64,000 nt of DNA from Enoplolaimus lenunculus (taxonomy: Eukaryota > Nematoda > Enoplea > Enoplida > Thoracostomopsidae): the NCBI GenBank assembly GCA_030248215.1, contig JASANG010001627.1, forward strand, positions 1-64,000, read 5' to 3'. Shown here one piece after another: positions 24,741 to 37,791 of this stretch. The translations under genes were made by a program, and so were the position numbers. Position 1 is the first letter of the stretch, and each line of letters starts with the position of its first letter. A model generated the notes under the pieces. The model was given only the letters and a program-made list of their open reading frames with translations, ran no database searches and was not told where the DNA came from.

Positions 24741-25130
24741 CGCGACAGTTTATCGCCCGATAACTCGTCGGCCCGACAACTTGTCCTAGGTCAGTAGGCA
24801 CAACTCATCGACTCGACCACTTGTTCAATGCCCGTAGGTACTACAATTAATATTTCACACGACAACTTGTAGCCTGCAAGTAAATACCTCTTCAACAGCT
24901 CGTCGATCTGACAATTTTCCGTCCACTATTAGGTTCATATCTGTTCCCAAGATCGTTTTCAAGTTTTTCTTGCAAACCCGGGCGAGAGTTGTCAGGAGCT
25001 CATGATGTCGGGGTTGACGAGTTGTCAGGGTCCGCGAAAACTCTTCAAGACAATTTCTCAGTGTTGACGAGATGTCGGGCGACAAATGGTCGGGGTCAAT
25101 GATATGTCGGACAACGAAACGTCGCAGATT
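24740..25130. repeat. GACAACTTGTCG / GACGAGTTGTC foldback array
   Basis: The left half (24745-24925) repeats CGACAACTTGTC-like words and the right half (24985-25130) repeats GACGAGTTGTC and GATGTCGGG words on the opposite strand. The block therefore folds on itself. It resembles, in plan, the inverted minisatellite arms of copies A and B at lower regularity. No TSD was found. Confidence 0.55.
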
Positions 25131-25730
25131 CGTGAAAGTATTAATGCAAAGCATAAACAATCCAGGGGCGTATCGACGGTAAGCAGGGCCGTCGGCGGTG
25201 GCCTCTAATTTATATATACAATTTTTGGCATGTAATGATACTGCCTCATTCAGAATATCGTTAAAGACTACAAATTCTGTCTTATCTTGCGCGTAACAGT
25301 TCTAAACACGAAATTCCATTTGTCACACTGCTGTTAGAAAGAGTTAAGAGTTGAAATCTAACACTAAGCAAAATGATAAGCCTATAAAAGTAAGTCTAAG
25401 CAAAAAATTGTCCAAAGCTCAAGCTTACTCTACTGCAGTCCCGCGAAAAAACTTTTCGCCCTTATACACGGGCCACAGTTTGGAATTGTATTTTTTGCAT
25501 TCGTTTGTTCTAAAGTTAATTTTAAGAACACGTGATTTTGAAACTAGCATATCTTAGCATTCAAAATCGATGCAAATGGTAGTGTTAAAAATTAATTACA
25601 AATCGTAACCAGTGAATAAATAAGTGTCACTTCTCAGTGTTTGATTTTACAATTATGAATCCACCTTTTTAACTGAAAAAATTTAGGTATTCACACATAA
25701 CAATTAGATCAATAAAATTGGTTTACGTCA

Positions 25731-25925
25731 GGGCCGCGGCTATGGCATCCAAGGTTCTCCGCCTACGAGATGAGCCCCATTTTTAAGGCATAAGTCAACG
25801 ATAATGGCGGAAGAAAATTCCCGAGAAAAATAAGCTACAAGCCAATATAAGAGGGAATGAAATAATGGATATATAACATGAATTGCGCCGAAGGCCCACG
25901 CCGGTCACCATGGTAGCCACGGCAC
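25731..25925. mobile_element. Small TIR MITE-like repeat
   Basis: GGGCCGCGGCTATGGCATCC at the left is matched, inverted and with drift, by CCATGGTAGCCACGGCAC at the right. It is about 195 bp long and no TSD was established. Confidence 0.4.
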
Positions 25926-26303
25926 TAACTTCGGCTTTACCCCTAAGTCAGGAAATCAATAATCATGGAGCAATGTAAGAGGTTGGCCCTTTGCCTCTAT
26001 TAAATTAACGCCAGTGTGGGGGAAATTAAACGTGTACCAAAATCTGTCCGCTGATTGGCGCTTTTGAGTTATACCCCTGTTAATAGTTCGTTGCAAACTT
26101 CGTTATATTTTGAATCATTAGTAAAACCATATTATGCTGATCATTTTCGAACGTTTTAAATGATGCGAGAAGAAAGTACAACTTTCCGTTGACACGGACG
26201 GATATCAAAGACCTGGTGCGCGGTATTTATCGAGTCGTTCTGTTGCCAGCGAAGCAATATAAAATGCGTAAGCATTAGACTCGTTCCTATGGTTATCCTT
26301 AAC

Positions 26304-26309
26304 TTTATT
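26304..26309 (-). promoter_or_regulatory. Candidate Abd-B polyadenylation signal
   Basis: AATAAA on the minus strand, about 90 bases after the Abd-B stop codon. It is the nearest canonical signal. Hox 3' UTRs are often much longer, so this may be a proximal or unused site. Confidence 0.35.
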
Positions 26310-26398
26310 CCATCGCCTTCTTGCGCCCCTAAATGTATCAAACATTGACCGACGTCGCCTGAGGTAACAAAATTGATTCCATTGGCTTGTTGCAGGAA

Positions 26399-26557
26399 TT
26401 AATGATGTCCTTGTAGACCGGAACTCATTGCGGATCCGCCATTAGTTCCACCAGTACTGTTAGGCATTGTCAGCTGGCTTGTGCTCGATGCTTCTGTACA
26501 AGATCGCGCTGATACTTTTTTGCTTTTCATTCGACGATTTTGAAACCAAATTTTAAC
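26399..26557 (-). CDS. Abd-B exon 4 (recognition helix and tail)
   Basis: Starts after CATTTCAG with V45 of the homeodomain and encodes the recognition helix [15 protein letters not shown] Ser/Thr/Gly-rich tail follows, ending with TAA at 26399-26401. Confidence 0.97.
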   Translation of the reverse strand, partial: VKIWFQNRRMKSKKVSARSCTEASSTSQLTMPNSTGGTNGGSAMSSGLQGHH

Positions 26558-29500
26558 CTGAAATGTTAAATGAATGAGCTTTATTATCTGGATTTAAGAA
26601 AATTTTAAAATGAAATTGTCGCACGAAATTATGTCGTTTCCTAGCGGGATGAAGTAATTTCTACCTCAGCTTAAAAATATAAAACTGTACAAACGTCAAC
26701 TGTTGCACATAAAACGCAAACGCCACTAATAGAGTACTATAGGGACCCGAAGAGGAGGGAAACTAACGTTTGTTTAGCCACTGCAAACTGTACCCTTCTG
26801 GCTATTCGGTCTTAGACTGTTATTTATTTTTCAATCCAGCTCCAGATATATATACGTGTACCGCATACTGTTAGCACTATGCTTGACAGTTTCTATGGTG
26901 TATATATGTTCATTACCTGTTTACTGAACTTAATTTGGTCCAAGAAGCATTTACACAATTGAATTAATAGGGTAATTGGCGTCCGTGGATTAATTAGTAA
27001 TTTTTGGACTCTACTTACTGATTCTAAATGGCGAAATATACCCTTATTGCTATTGTCGTAATATAGGGACCCCGGACTCTTATTTAACTCCCACTCTTAT
27101 TCTGGTTTACTAGAGTATATATATGTCAGTCCCACGTTACCATTGTTCGCATTACACATAAATTGTCCCAATATTAGTCGTAAAGGTATATGCTTATTCT
27201 TACGCTTAGTCTTAGGCTGGGCTTATGCGCAGGAACGACTGAATTTTTATGAGGTAGAACCATCGACTAAAGAAAATCAATTGTGCTGAATCTGATTCCC
27301 TTGACAAAATCAGGACATATATTCTTTTTTGTAGCTTAATCTGCCGACATTTCGAACTATTCGCAGACATTTTGTTAATAATCGTAGCTACATGTGTACG
27401 GCTAGCTACATAATGTATGTCGAAACATAGCTTTTGCGAAACTATTTGGTGTCTGCGGAAATATTGAACGGACGGACATTTTATGTGGATGCCAAATCAA
27501 TGATAACATGGGACTGACATAATTCAATCACCTGTCAAAATAAAACTAAGTCAACAATATTTCTCAACGAAAAATCACGAGGGTCTTCCCTAAAGTATAT
27601 ATATCATATTTTTCACGCACTCCGCGCAGTGAAAAAATACAAAATCAAAAATGAAAGTATGTTGGATTTATATAGTTCACATGTATTAAATAGCAAAAGC
27701 GGTGTTGCTTTGCGGTACTGTTTTCTTTTTCTGTACCACACACCGCCGATTACCTGCCGCTCTGTTAACTGGAGATTCCTCGCGAGTTCCCAACGTTTTT
27801 GTTTCGACACGTACGCAGTGAACAGAAATTCTTTCTCTAATTCAAGCGTTTGATATTTTGTGTACGGTTTGCGCTTTTTACGAACTGTGATTTGAGATGT
27901 CCATTCTGAAAATTACATAGCTACGTTACATAACACATATTCACAATTGGCCAACATATCATACGGCCAACCGTTAAATTGAACATGAACTATATATATT
28001 TTTGCTGAAACCCTGTAGAACATTAAGAGAATCGAATCGCTTAATGTTTCGTCCCTACAAGGAAGGGGGCGTTAGAAACTTTAATTGAGGCCAAGAGTGG
28101 CGTTTCAAATAATCGAGGCCCTGAGCATTATACATACAACTTTTACTAATATTACCCGAGTAAATTTTTATTGATTACAAAGCCCTATTCACAGATGAAA
28201 GTTTTTGCAGCAAAAACTTGCACGTGCACTTTCACGTGTAAGTCTGATCACAAAGCAGCTCTGAAGTTCTTGCAGCTGCAAATTATTCGCTGAAATTCAT
28301 GCTATTGAATTTATTTCGCACCTGTGAACGCAGTTTCAAGTCGCTTGACTTTCCTGCACCTGCAGTTTGATTGGTCAATCGGAATGTACCTTTGAAATAG
28401 AAATACTTGAAGCCGCAAGTATTTCGTGCAAGTTGCAGCAGCCAGTTCTCGCTGCAAAAACTTTCACGTGTTAATGGGGATTTACAGTGTTTTATGATAA
28501 CTGGACGACGGTTAAGGTTAATTAGGCAATGATGTTGGGAAACAAAGATGATTAAGATCTCCGTTCCCGATTAAGCCCAAATCAAACATTTTACAATTTT
28601 TGCATTTCATAACATTTGCCACCCTACCCCGCCCCGTCAGAAATTCTTGGATCTGCCGCTGCCAAAAGCAATGAGTTTAACAAAATTTAAACAACCTTAG
28701 GTATATACTTATGGCTGTTAGCCAGGATTTTATTTCAGGAAAAATATTCGTTTGTTGCAAGAGAATTTGACATCTAGCAGCCAGTCATACATCGGTACCG
28801 CAATACTTGTACACCATACAAAAGAGATCTATATTTTATTATTTTACCAACGAATTCAGAGCAGTACCGTAGCCAGAAGAAACCTGGAGGCAAGTCCTCC
28901 ATCTCAAAAGTTTCAGCTTCGTTTATAAGCCATTTGAAATCTCTGCGTGCCCTTTCTGAAGTTATTTTACACTCAATCCATGCATGCTTAACTGGCTACC
29001 GGACTTATTCACAAGTAAATATCCCGTTGTTTATGCGTCTTGGTTATTTTCTTACAGCCTCATTCACCCTATCGAAGAGAATTTGCCAGCGGAAATAACT
29101 TTTATTTTCACAATCCCCAAAATGGCGAGGGTTGGATTGATGTACATATTCGCTTCGGACAGAGGTATTAAAATATTTTATCACCATTTAAATTGGCAAT
29201 TTTAACGGTTGTAAAAACGTTAAATTCGATGCAAATTTTCAAACGATTTATTGAATGTTTGTGGTTTACAAGCGTTACAACCGACTGTGGCGTATGCGCA
29301 GGTATAAGCAACATAAAATATGTTTCAGGCCTCCTAATTGGGCAACCTAATCAAGCTGTACATGTTTGGGAAAAGTAAAGAATTTGGAAATATATTAATT
29401 TGTTTGAAGAAACCGATTTTAAAACAGCAAACAACTGTGGAACAAATAGGGACAGTGGCAGGGCTGGACTGATACTAAATATTAGCGCTAGAATTGCATC

Positions 29501-32500
29501 AAGAAAGCCTAAAATCTTGGTTTTCAAAATAAAATTGGCAAATCGTTAACGATGGCTCAGCTAAACAGTGTACTTACCTGATAGTTATGAATATATGTAA
29601 GTTAGAAAGCTGACAAGAAAAACTATCGAACCAGCAGAAATAACTTATTCATCATATACAAGCTAACCTCTTGTTTTTCCTTTCAGCAGTTGTCTTTATA
29701 ACGCATAACCGTTTAGTTAAATGCAAAATTAGTCATTCAATTACACTTGAGACGCTTTGCATCTATTTAAAATCATTGTTCAGGGGAAAATTTTCGATAC
29801 ACAGCTGTAATAAATTAGTTTAAAATTTAGTAATTAATTACATAGCTAATTGATTTGAAATAGCCAATACCTGTAATAGGAATTCAGCTACACTATTTAG
29901 CGTGCTAAAGAACACAACAGCTTACATGGTGCAGCGGTTATTGTGAGCGATTTATAAGCAAAATCAAAGCTTAAATTTAAGCAGTAATACGAGTCTAAAG
30001 TTTAAACTTATATACTCTATTTTAACCCGCAAACATGATTCGATCTCAAAGCAACATGGTCACGTCCTGTGTAGTATGTTTTGCCCCATGATACTTTGCA
30101 TCACCATAATTTTTGCCGGCATTTTTTCGCAGCTGAATATATTACAGCAGTTAGGAATGTGAAGGCTGGAGAAATTCAATATATGCTTAAAATAGAAGGA
30201 TAGTTGTATTTCCTGATTTCCATTCGCCATGGTTGTGTATAAAACATAAATAATGGGGAATGTACTACTGAAGGTGTAACAGTTTGCTAAGGAAGAATAT
30301 TACAAAGCGTAAGCCTGCCTCAGCACAAAGATTCACAAAAGCTAAGCCTAAACAAGCGAGTTTGAGTTAAAGCATTCATTGTGTTGAAATATATAGTACC
30401 AAAATTACGACACTCATATCTGCTCTGAATGTATGTAAGCGGCATGACGTGTTTCAAAAACTGTATTAAACGCAAATGTTGTTCCATAATTTTTGGTAAG
30501 CCAAACCAGAAACCTATCATCATTTGACACTCGTAGGCTGTTGTAGCTCAATTTGTTTTTATATACTGTAGTGACCGGAATAAAAGAGGGAAATGATATT
30601 TACTTGGCTTCTCGAGAGGATGTTATTTCTTTTGATGCCGCCCTTCGTTACTGATATATCTCCGGTATTGTAACTATCCGTTCAATTAAACTGTATCAAA
30701 AACTTGACCGATAGTGTAAGGTTATACTTAGGAATGTATTTTCAAGGATTCCTATTGATTGTGACTCGAAATGAGGACCCCTTTTATTATTACACCATCT
30801 TATTCGGGTCACTACAGTAAGTGTTTAAGCATCTTGCCTTAAATATTTAAGCTGTTGGATGAAAGTAATATAGTTCTAAAACTCAATGGCTATAACTAGC
30901 CTGCAGTATATTTTCTGCAATTATAACGAGTACAAAACAGGCAACACATATATCTTGTTGTTTTCGGGCACATTTTGAATCTGCACTCGTTCCTAACCGC
31001 TGCAGCTGTTTTTGCTATAAAATGGGACAAATATGTTACACAGGCGCATAATGTCATTGGGAGGCAAATTCTCTTACTTAAGTGGTATTCCAAACTATGC
31101 TTAAACTATCACGGACAGTATCAATTAATGTTTCTAATTTGTAGTATCAAAATTCTGGAGATGTAAAAAATACTTTAACGAATCTTAAGCTTCGATCCAC
31201 TACCGTGTTTTTTCCGTCCCTCCCACGAGTTATTAACCGTCGAAGGCGTGGGAATCTTCACGTACGAAGCATTGAAAAATTGTTGTGAAAATTATTAAAT
31301 TAGCTTCGTCGCCAACATTTATAACTTAATTAAAGTTGAGAAACTTAAATAAATTTGAGAAATGGTAATAAATAAATATACGAGAGTTTTCTCGGTTCCG
31401 TGTACGAATTGCTAAAGCAAAGCAGTCAGCAAAGTTAAGTTTCTGATGAAAATTGTGAGAATGAAATCATTAAAATGGCGGAAATTAACATTAATATTCA
31501 CAGTGAATACCGCGAAATTAATATTGGTGAGGGGGGCGGTCTCTAACAGGATCTTCTTAAATTTTTGTATTTGACTTAAGGTAATTTTAGTATTGCAGTA
31601 TAGAAACAAAGAATGGGATCATAGCAAAACGGAGTATTAACTAAACCAGAAAAAGTACTTTATAGGAAATGGAGTAACGAAACATTCTTATCAAATGACA
31701 TCAAAAAGAACAGCCTTTGGGTGCAATATCATGCTGACCTGATTACGGCTCGTAGGTCAAGAGGATATCATATATAAATTTTTTCATCTGTTCATTATTA
31801 CGAAACTTGTTTTATGGCCTATTTTACATTTCCACATCACGCGTACAAATTTATACGGATCAGAATTAAAGCAAGCATTTTAATTATTGCCTTTCCAAAT
31901 AAATAGCAAGGATTGTAAACTGTTTTTATGACACCCGCAGTGTGTGACATGACAGACGACACGGCAATTTACTTGAAGTGCATGAAACGAATGAAAGTTA
32001 TATACTTACAAACATATATACCTAAAGAAATCTATAATATATATTGTGCACTTTATATACATATTAGCTATATGTAGAACGGGTAACAAATAAATCTCGT
32101 AAATCTTTATGCCATGGTGTAATTAGCAAATGGTACAGTTTTGAAATTTGCAAAGCTTTCGTATTTCATTTACCTTTGCACTATGCTTATTTGAGCACTT
32201 AGTACCCCTCTCTAAACGCTTATACTTAAGTTATAGCTTAACCAAATTTGAATATTAGTTTAAGTAAAAATTTAAATAGCTGAGCGGGTTAACTAGACTA
32301 CAATTATAAGCTTATCTTGACTAACATATATTTAAGTTTAACACGTGTTTAAGATAAACTTCATTTTTAGTTTAAGTAACAAGGGGCGCCCAGCAATTAT
32401 GTGTATCCGAAAATTCGTTAAGTTTAGCTTAAACTGAAATTATTTAAGATTTTAAAATGAGTTTAAGCGTAAACCTCTCTTGTTTAGTTAATTTAGAAAT

Positions 32501-35500
32501 TTAGTTTAACGCTGATTAGCTTAAGTTTAAATCTACTCAATTTAACCCTTTAGCGATTATATCATATAGTTACGTTATGCGCAGGTGTCGATAAAATAAA
32601 AACTTGATGTAGAATGATCTATAAATGTTTTCCTATTAAAAAATAATTTGGTATGCTGTCGAATGCGCTCAAGAACTGTGGTCAAAGAAGCGAACTCTAG
32701 TTTCGCAAATGCTATATCATGGTCACGACAAAGTAAATGTGAAAATTACACTGCGTTTCTAAACTCAATACAGGCCCGTAACCAGATGACCAGGAGTTTC
32801 GGCCCTTTCCATAGAAAAATTTTGGCTCAACTAGAATAATCTTACCCTTCCTAGAACAGTTTCAACCTTGCTTGTAAGTCATCGGATATCTCTGTATTTC
32901 CTTCCTAAAAAACTTTAGCCCTCCTTGAAAGGTGAGCTAGATACGGGCGTGTTGCTAAACATAAGATCAATTAGAGATACTTTCTACACACATTTGAGAA
33001 TATTTACAGGAATCAGATCTGGAATTAAATATTAGAAAATAGAAAATATAAAACAAGCAAAAATTTGATTTAAAATAATTTATATTCTACGTCAATTAAT
33101 TAATAACTGAATGTTATAGTGGGTTGGACTTAAATGAAACAACACAGAGAAACGCAAACTCAAAACAATCGTACATCTAATCGAAACAAAACTTCTTGCC
33201 AGCTGCAATGTATTTGTACCCACTTTATTTACAAAATTAAGCAAAAACTAACAATTATTTGCAAATGGCAGTAGCTGGCAGTTCTTCACACAAACTACAG
33301 TTAAAAAATTTTGGTCGTATTAACAATGCTTGATAACGTACCAATTGCAATATACCAAACTTGTTTAATAAGAATGTATTCATTATGCTCGCTGACACGA
33401 GATTTATCCGGTCAAAAGTAATTCTACTTCAACTAAACAATTAATAAAACAGACTATTATTTACAGATATTTCGTCAAGTCAGCAACATCTATAAGTCTT
33501 GAAAATTTTTAATTCAAAGTCAATAGTTTCCCCAACACTCCGATTGGAGGCAATATCAATTACAAGAAAAAGTAAATTATTCTACCAAAAATATTAATTG
33601 TGTTTCAAATATCATTTCTGTAAATTGTTTATATTAATGCAAAAACTGCCGTCATTACCAAAAAATTGAAATCACTAAAGGTCTGAAAAAATGTTAAGAG
33701 CTAATTTTCAGCTAGTATGAGGGGTGTACGAAAGACTGTAAGCGGTCCCACCTCAGCTTTCCGCGAATACGGCCAGTAACCGCAACACTAAAATCAGTAT
33801 TATACTATCTGCCAGATTCGTTGTTTTTAATGTTTAGGAAAATAAAAATTTTATAATGTTTCACACACACAAAGCATAGCATTTAATAGATCCTATAAAA
33901 TCAGTTTGCGAAACGTCGAAATTGCGTGTGCATTGGGTACAATCATTTGCGCATTCTGATACTGGGATGGAGATGAGGATGATTTTACGAATAAAACCCA
34001 ACCCCTGCGCGCGACGGCAATAACTTTCGATCGTAAAAATTTCTTGCTATTTTGTGTGCATTTTAGTTTCTTTTGGTTCTATCTCACTCAGTTGTACCAT
34101 GTTTATAGTTAGTTTAGGAATGAATATATACTAAGTGTTCATTCATGATAGGATATGCTAAAGGAGCTAACTGGATCCAAGCTTCTAAAATATTTTGAGT
34201 TGATGTATTTAAGCTTCCTAAAATATTTTTAGTTGATTTATTTAAGCTTCCTAAAATATTTTTAGTTGATGTATTTAAGCTTCCTAAAATATTTTTAGTT
34301 GATGTATTTAAGCTTCGTAAAATATTTCTAGTTGATTTATTTAAGCTTCCAAAAATATTTTTTCAGCTATTGGACACTGTGAAATATTTTTTCAATGAAT
34401 CATTGCCTCTGCATGATTTTAAAAAATAGCTTACAGTTAGCAAAAATAAAAACGCTAGTATAAGATAAGTTTTGCCTCCTACGTCTTTTTTCAGCGCATC
34501 TATAGAATGCCGAAGTCGACATAGTACATATTCTAAGCAATACCTCAATCTCCCTATAACTAGAATTGTCGTTATTTACGATTTGCCTTGAATAACGGCA
34601 ATACCTTGCAATTAAAGAAATTGTAAAAATGATAAATTTCGATAGAAAAAAACGCATTTAAATTTTGCCATAAATCGCATTCCCGAGCAGTGCCTAAATT
34701 GTATCCACAAAAAGTACAATTCAATTAAATCAACAATCGTAGTCGCGAGCCAGCATAGTGAGCGTGAATTATTTTTTCGTTTCTGGAAGACGAAAGCACG
34801 TTCGATAGCCTGTAAAGGTGCCTCTCGTAAAATTTCGGAAAATATAAATATTCTGGCTTGGCGAATGCGCTTCTGATTAAGGTTCGATTCTGAAAATTTC
34901 CCACCCCAAATTCTGGGTTTGCCACGGAAAACAAAAAATAATTGTCAATATATATACTTTTATGTATTTCTATGAAAATAAAATTTTTATCGAAAATTTT
35001 ACCGATAAAAAAGCAGTGATCGCGAAAGCGAGAAAGAATGTTTTAAAATATAAATACCAAAAAAATCAATAAAATCTGACACAATTTTTGAGATATTAAA
35101 AAATTTACAAGCCGTTGTGGTATTTCGAACATTTTTATCGTTCGCTTATGTTAGAAAATTTTTGCAATTTTAGTATTTCAAAATTGTTTACGCAATGTTT
35201 TTGAGCAAAGGCATCCGAAAAGCCCTATCATCCTTATGAAATTCAGATGAAGAAAAACAACTTTTGAAGTATCGTAATGCTCTTCTCATAACTCTGACAA
35301 CTATGGGGCTGGTGGCATAATGGTTTTCCGAGATCATTTGACGGTTTACTATTTGAACATCTTAAAACAATCCGAAAAAGTGATGAAAAAGTAGTTGGTA
35401 AAAATATATACTTCAGTAATAGCAATTTTTGAGCAAATAATTTCGAATTCGTTCTGTAGGAGAACACACGCGTTTACATAAATTTTAAGAATTTTTCAAG

Positions 35501-37745
35501 GTTTCTATTGATTAATTGACATATAAACTTGGTCAAATTTAGGAAGGTCAGAATCAATACAGCTGTCAGGTAATATATATGTTATATTTAGTTGGCAATT
35601 AAAACGTTTGTTGTTTCCATCCCCACAACTTAAAAGTTGCATCAGATTGAGCTGGACAAGACCTAGTTTTTGTGATACGAATAGAAAATTTTCCCAAACA
35701 GATTTATTATAATAAAAACAAGTTTTTCTGGTAGTGGGACGTCTTCAACTAGGCCCTTAGTCGCAATTACTGCTTTCATTTAGATTGTACTTAGCAATTT
35801 CGGCATTTTAAAACACAAAGGTAGCAAATTTACCTCCGAATGGCATTGCGCCCGCGCCAAGCTCGGCAGTGCCAGCATATCCGTGACATGGGGTTGCCAT
35901 TTGAGCCTGAAAATAAATATAGACTTTTGAGTCTGAAGCTATCAACTATAACTTTTGAAAATAGTGGTTTAAATTCCATGTCCAAATACACAACACCAGC
36001 TATGCATCGGAAATAACCAAATTTATATTGTCACTTTTGTTTTTAGTCGTTAAGTTATCCTTATCTCTTTTCCATTGTTGGATACAAGAGTTTTCCGGCA
36101 ACGGAGGACACTTGTCTTGTTGTGAAAAACTATAGTTTTCAAAGTGTATTCTGTTAAGATTTGGGTATGACAAAGGTAGGAACTGTGCCGGAGGGGCAAA
36201 AAATTTTTGAACTCATGGTATATTCGCTGCATAGTTTTCAACTTAGAGATTTAGGCGAAACACCTGGCCCGCGCAAGTTTATAAATGATAGGGCAGATAG
36301 AGGATATATCTTCATCTTCCCAGTATCTGCCATTCGAGTCAAATGTAGTCTTATTTTTTAGAAATTTTGAATTTCAGCTCTTGAAATGGTAGGTTTTACG
36401 AACTCCACACAATATCATTATTAATACTTTTCTTTTAAAGCGTCTATAATAAATAAGCGGTTAGACAGCTCTGATAATCACAGTGCAGGAGCAGGCAGGA
36501 GTGGGGGCTCGCCTCAAATTGCAGGGTGGGGTCCCCCAAACTCGCGAGCGAGAAGCCAGACGCATTTTAAAACTTAAGCTATTTTTGTCGCCCAGTTCTC
36601 GAGTGCACCTTTTTAAAAGCGATCATGACAATACGACTCGTTTCGGAAATCTTATAAGAATTCCGGTAGCACTCCGCTTATGTTTAGGGAGTACTTTCTG
36701 GCATTTCGCATTAGACCCCTTGTATTTCTTGGCCAGCATTTTACTGATTTTTCGAGTCAAAATAGCGATTAACGGATGCGATGGTCATACCCATTTCAGT
36801 AAAAAATTTCAGCTTGGCCCGTTGCGCTCGTTAACCTTTGATTACTTGGAATCACCTGATTGGATTTAATTGATCCGTAATCTCAAGGATTTCGTTATTA
36901 TGGCTTTGTGCCAGAAGGAGTTACATGACTGTCTCCAGGTGACCCGGTGACCGTTTGTGTTGGCCTTTTATGTTTTCGTTCTTATGATATATATATATTT
37001 TACCTGAAACGCAGACTGGAATGCAGCCGCCGAACTGCGTTGATGTGCGTCATAAGCAGCTGCAGCAGCGTACGGATTAGTTGCTGCAGCAGCTGCTGCT
37101 GATGAATACCACGCAGCCGCAGCCACAGCATGTTGTTGTTGCTGTTGTTGTTGTGCAACTGCAGCTGCTGCTGCTGCCGCTGCTTGGTGTTGTTGGTCGC
37201 CTGTCGCATTTGCTGCAGCCACCGACGCAACTGCAGCGAACGGATTTGCTGTATAAGTTGCAGCCGCTGCGTCTGCTGCTGCTGCAACTGCAGCTGCATG
37301 ATGATGATGATGATAATGATGATGATGTCCATGGTAATCCATTGTGTAATGTTGTCCTCCGTGCTGTTGCCCTCCACTTGACCAAAATTTAAACGCATTT
37401 TCAGAAATTTGGTCGTCGCTTGCTGTTGAGGTTTCGTTTGGCGGATTTACTTCTTCAATTCCGAGCGCTGGAGTTGATGCTGTTTTCAGATCTGCTGTTG
37501 CCATGTTGCTACAATCGTCTTTTTCTGTTGTTGCTTCTGCTGTTGCTGTTGTTGTTGTTGCTGCTGCTGATTCTGTTGCTGCGCCTACGCCACCGAAATA
37601 ATATGCGTCATAGAGTGAATTTGCAGTTGCAATATTGCAATTTGTGGTAGTCTTACCTGCGATATTGCCACTACAATCAGGTTTCAGTGCTGTGTTCGCT
37701 TCGTCAACACATTCTTGATCCGGAGTGGTAATTAGCATGTTATTG

Positions 37746-37791
<46 letters not shown>

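Larger units (their letters stand above)
25130..26398. other. 3' flank of Abd-B; no other gene seen
   Basis: Apart from the repeat at 25731-25925 I recognise nothing. On the minus strand this is downstream of the Abd-B stop and should hold its 3' UTR. Confidence 0.4.
27906..35833 (-). other. Abd-B intron 2 (7.9 kb)
   Basis: Most of this intron is AT-rich sequence in which I recognise no exon. It contains a MITE (28186-28480), a CTGTAGTGACC MITE (30566-30817), a loose TTTAAGCTTAA-rich zone (32200-32560) and a 33-bp minisatellite (34179-34363). Hox introns often hold enhancers, but none can be recognised by eye. Confidence 0.7.

Noticed and set aside
28984-29378. Possible small gene or extra Abd-B exon on the plus strand
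   Set aside because: There are two short open frames with no recognisable domain, no good splice context, and the wrong strand for Abd-B.
32200-32560. TTTAAGCTTAA tandem array
   Set aside because: The words are too irregular to define a unit or boundaries; it is likely composition bias or a very old repeat.
36968-37003. C-terminal extension of the 503-codon Abd-B ORF
   Set aside because: The last 11 codons lie beyond a consensus GTAAAATA donor and are AT-rich intron. The protein continues in exon 2.
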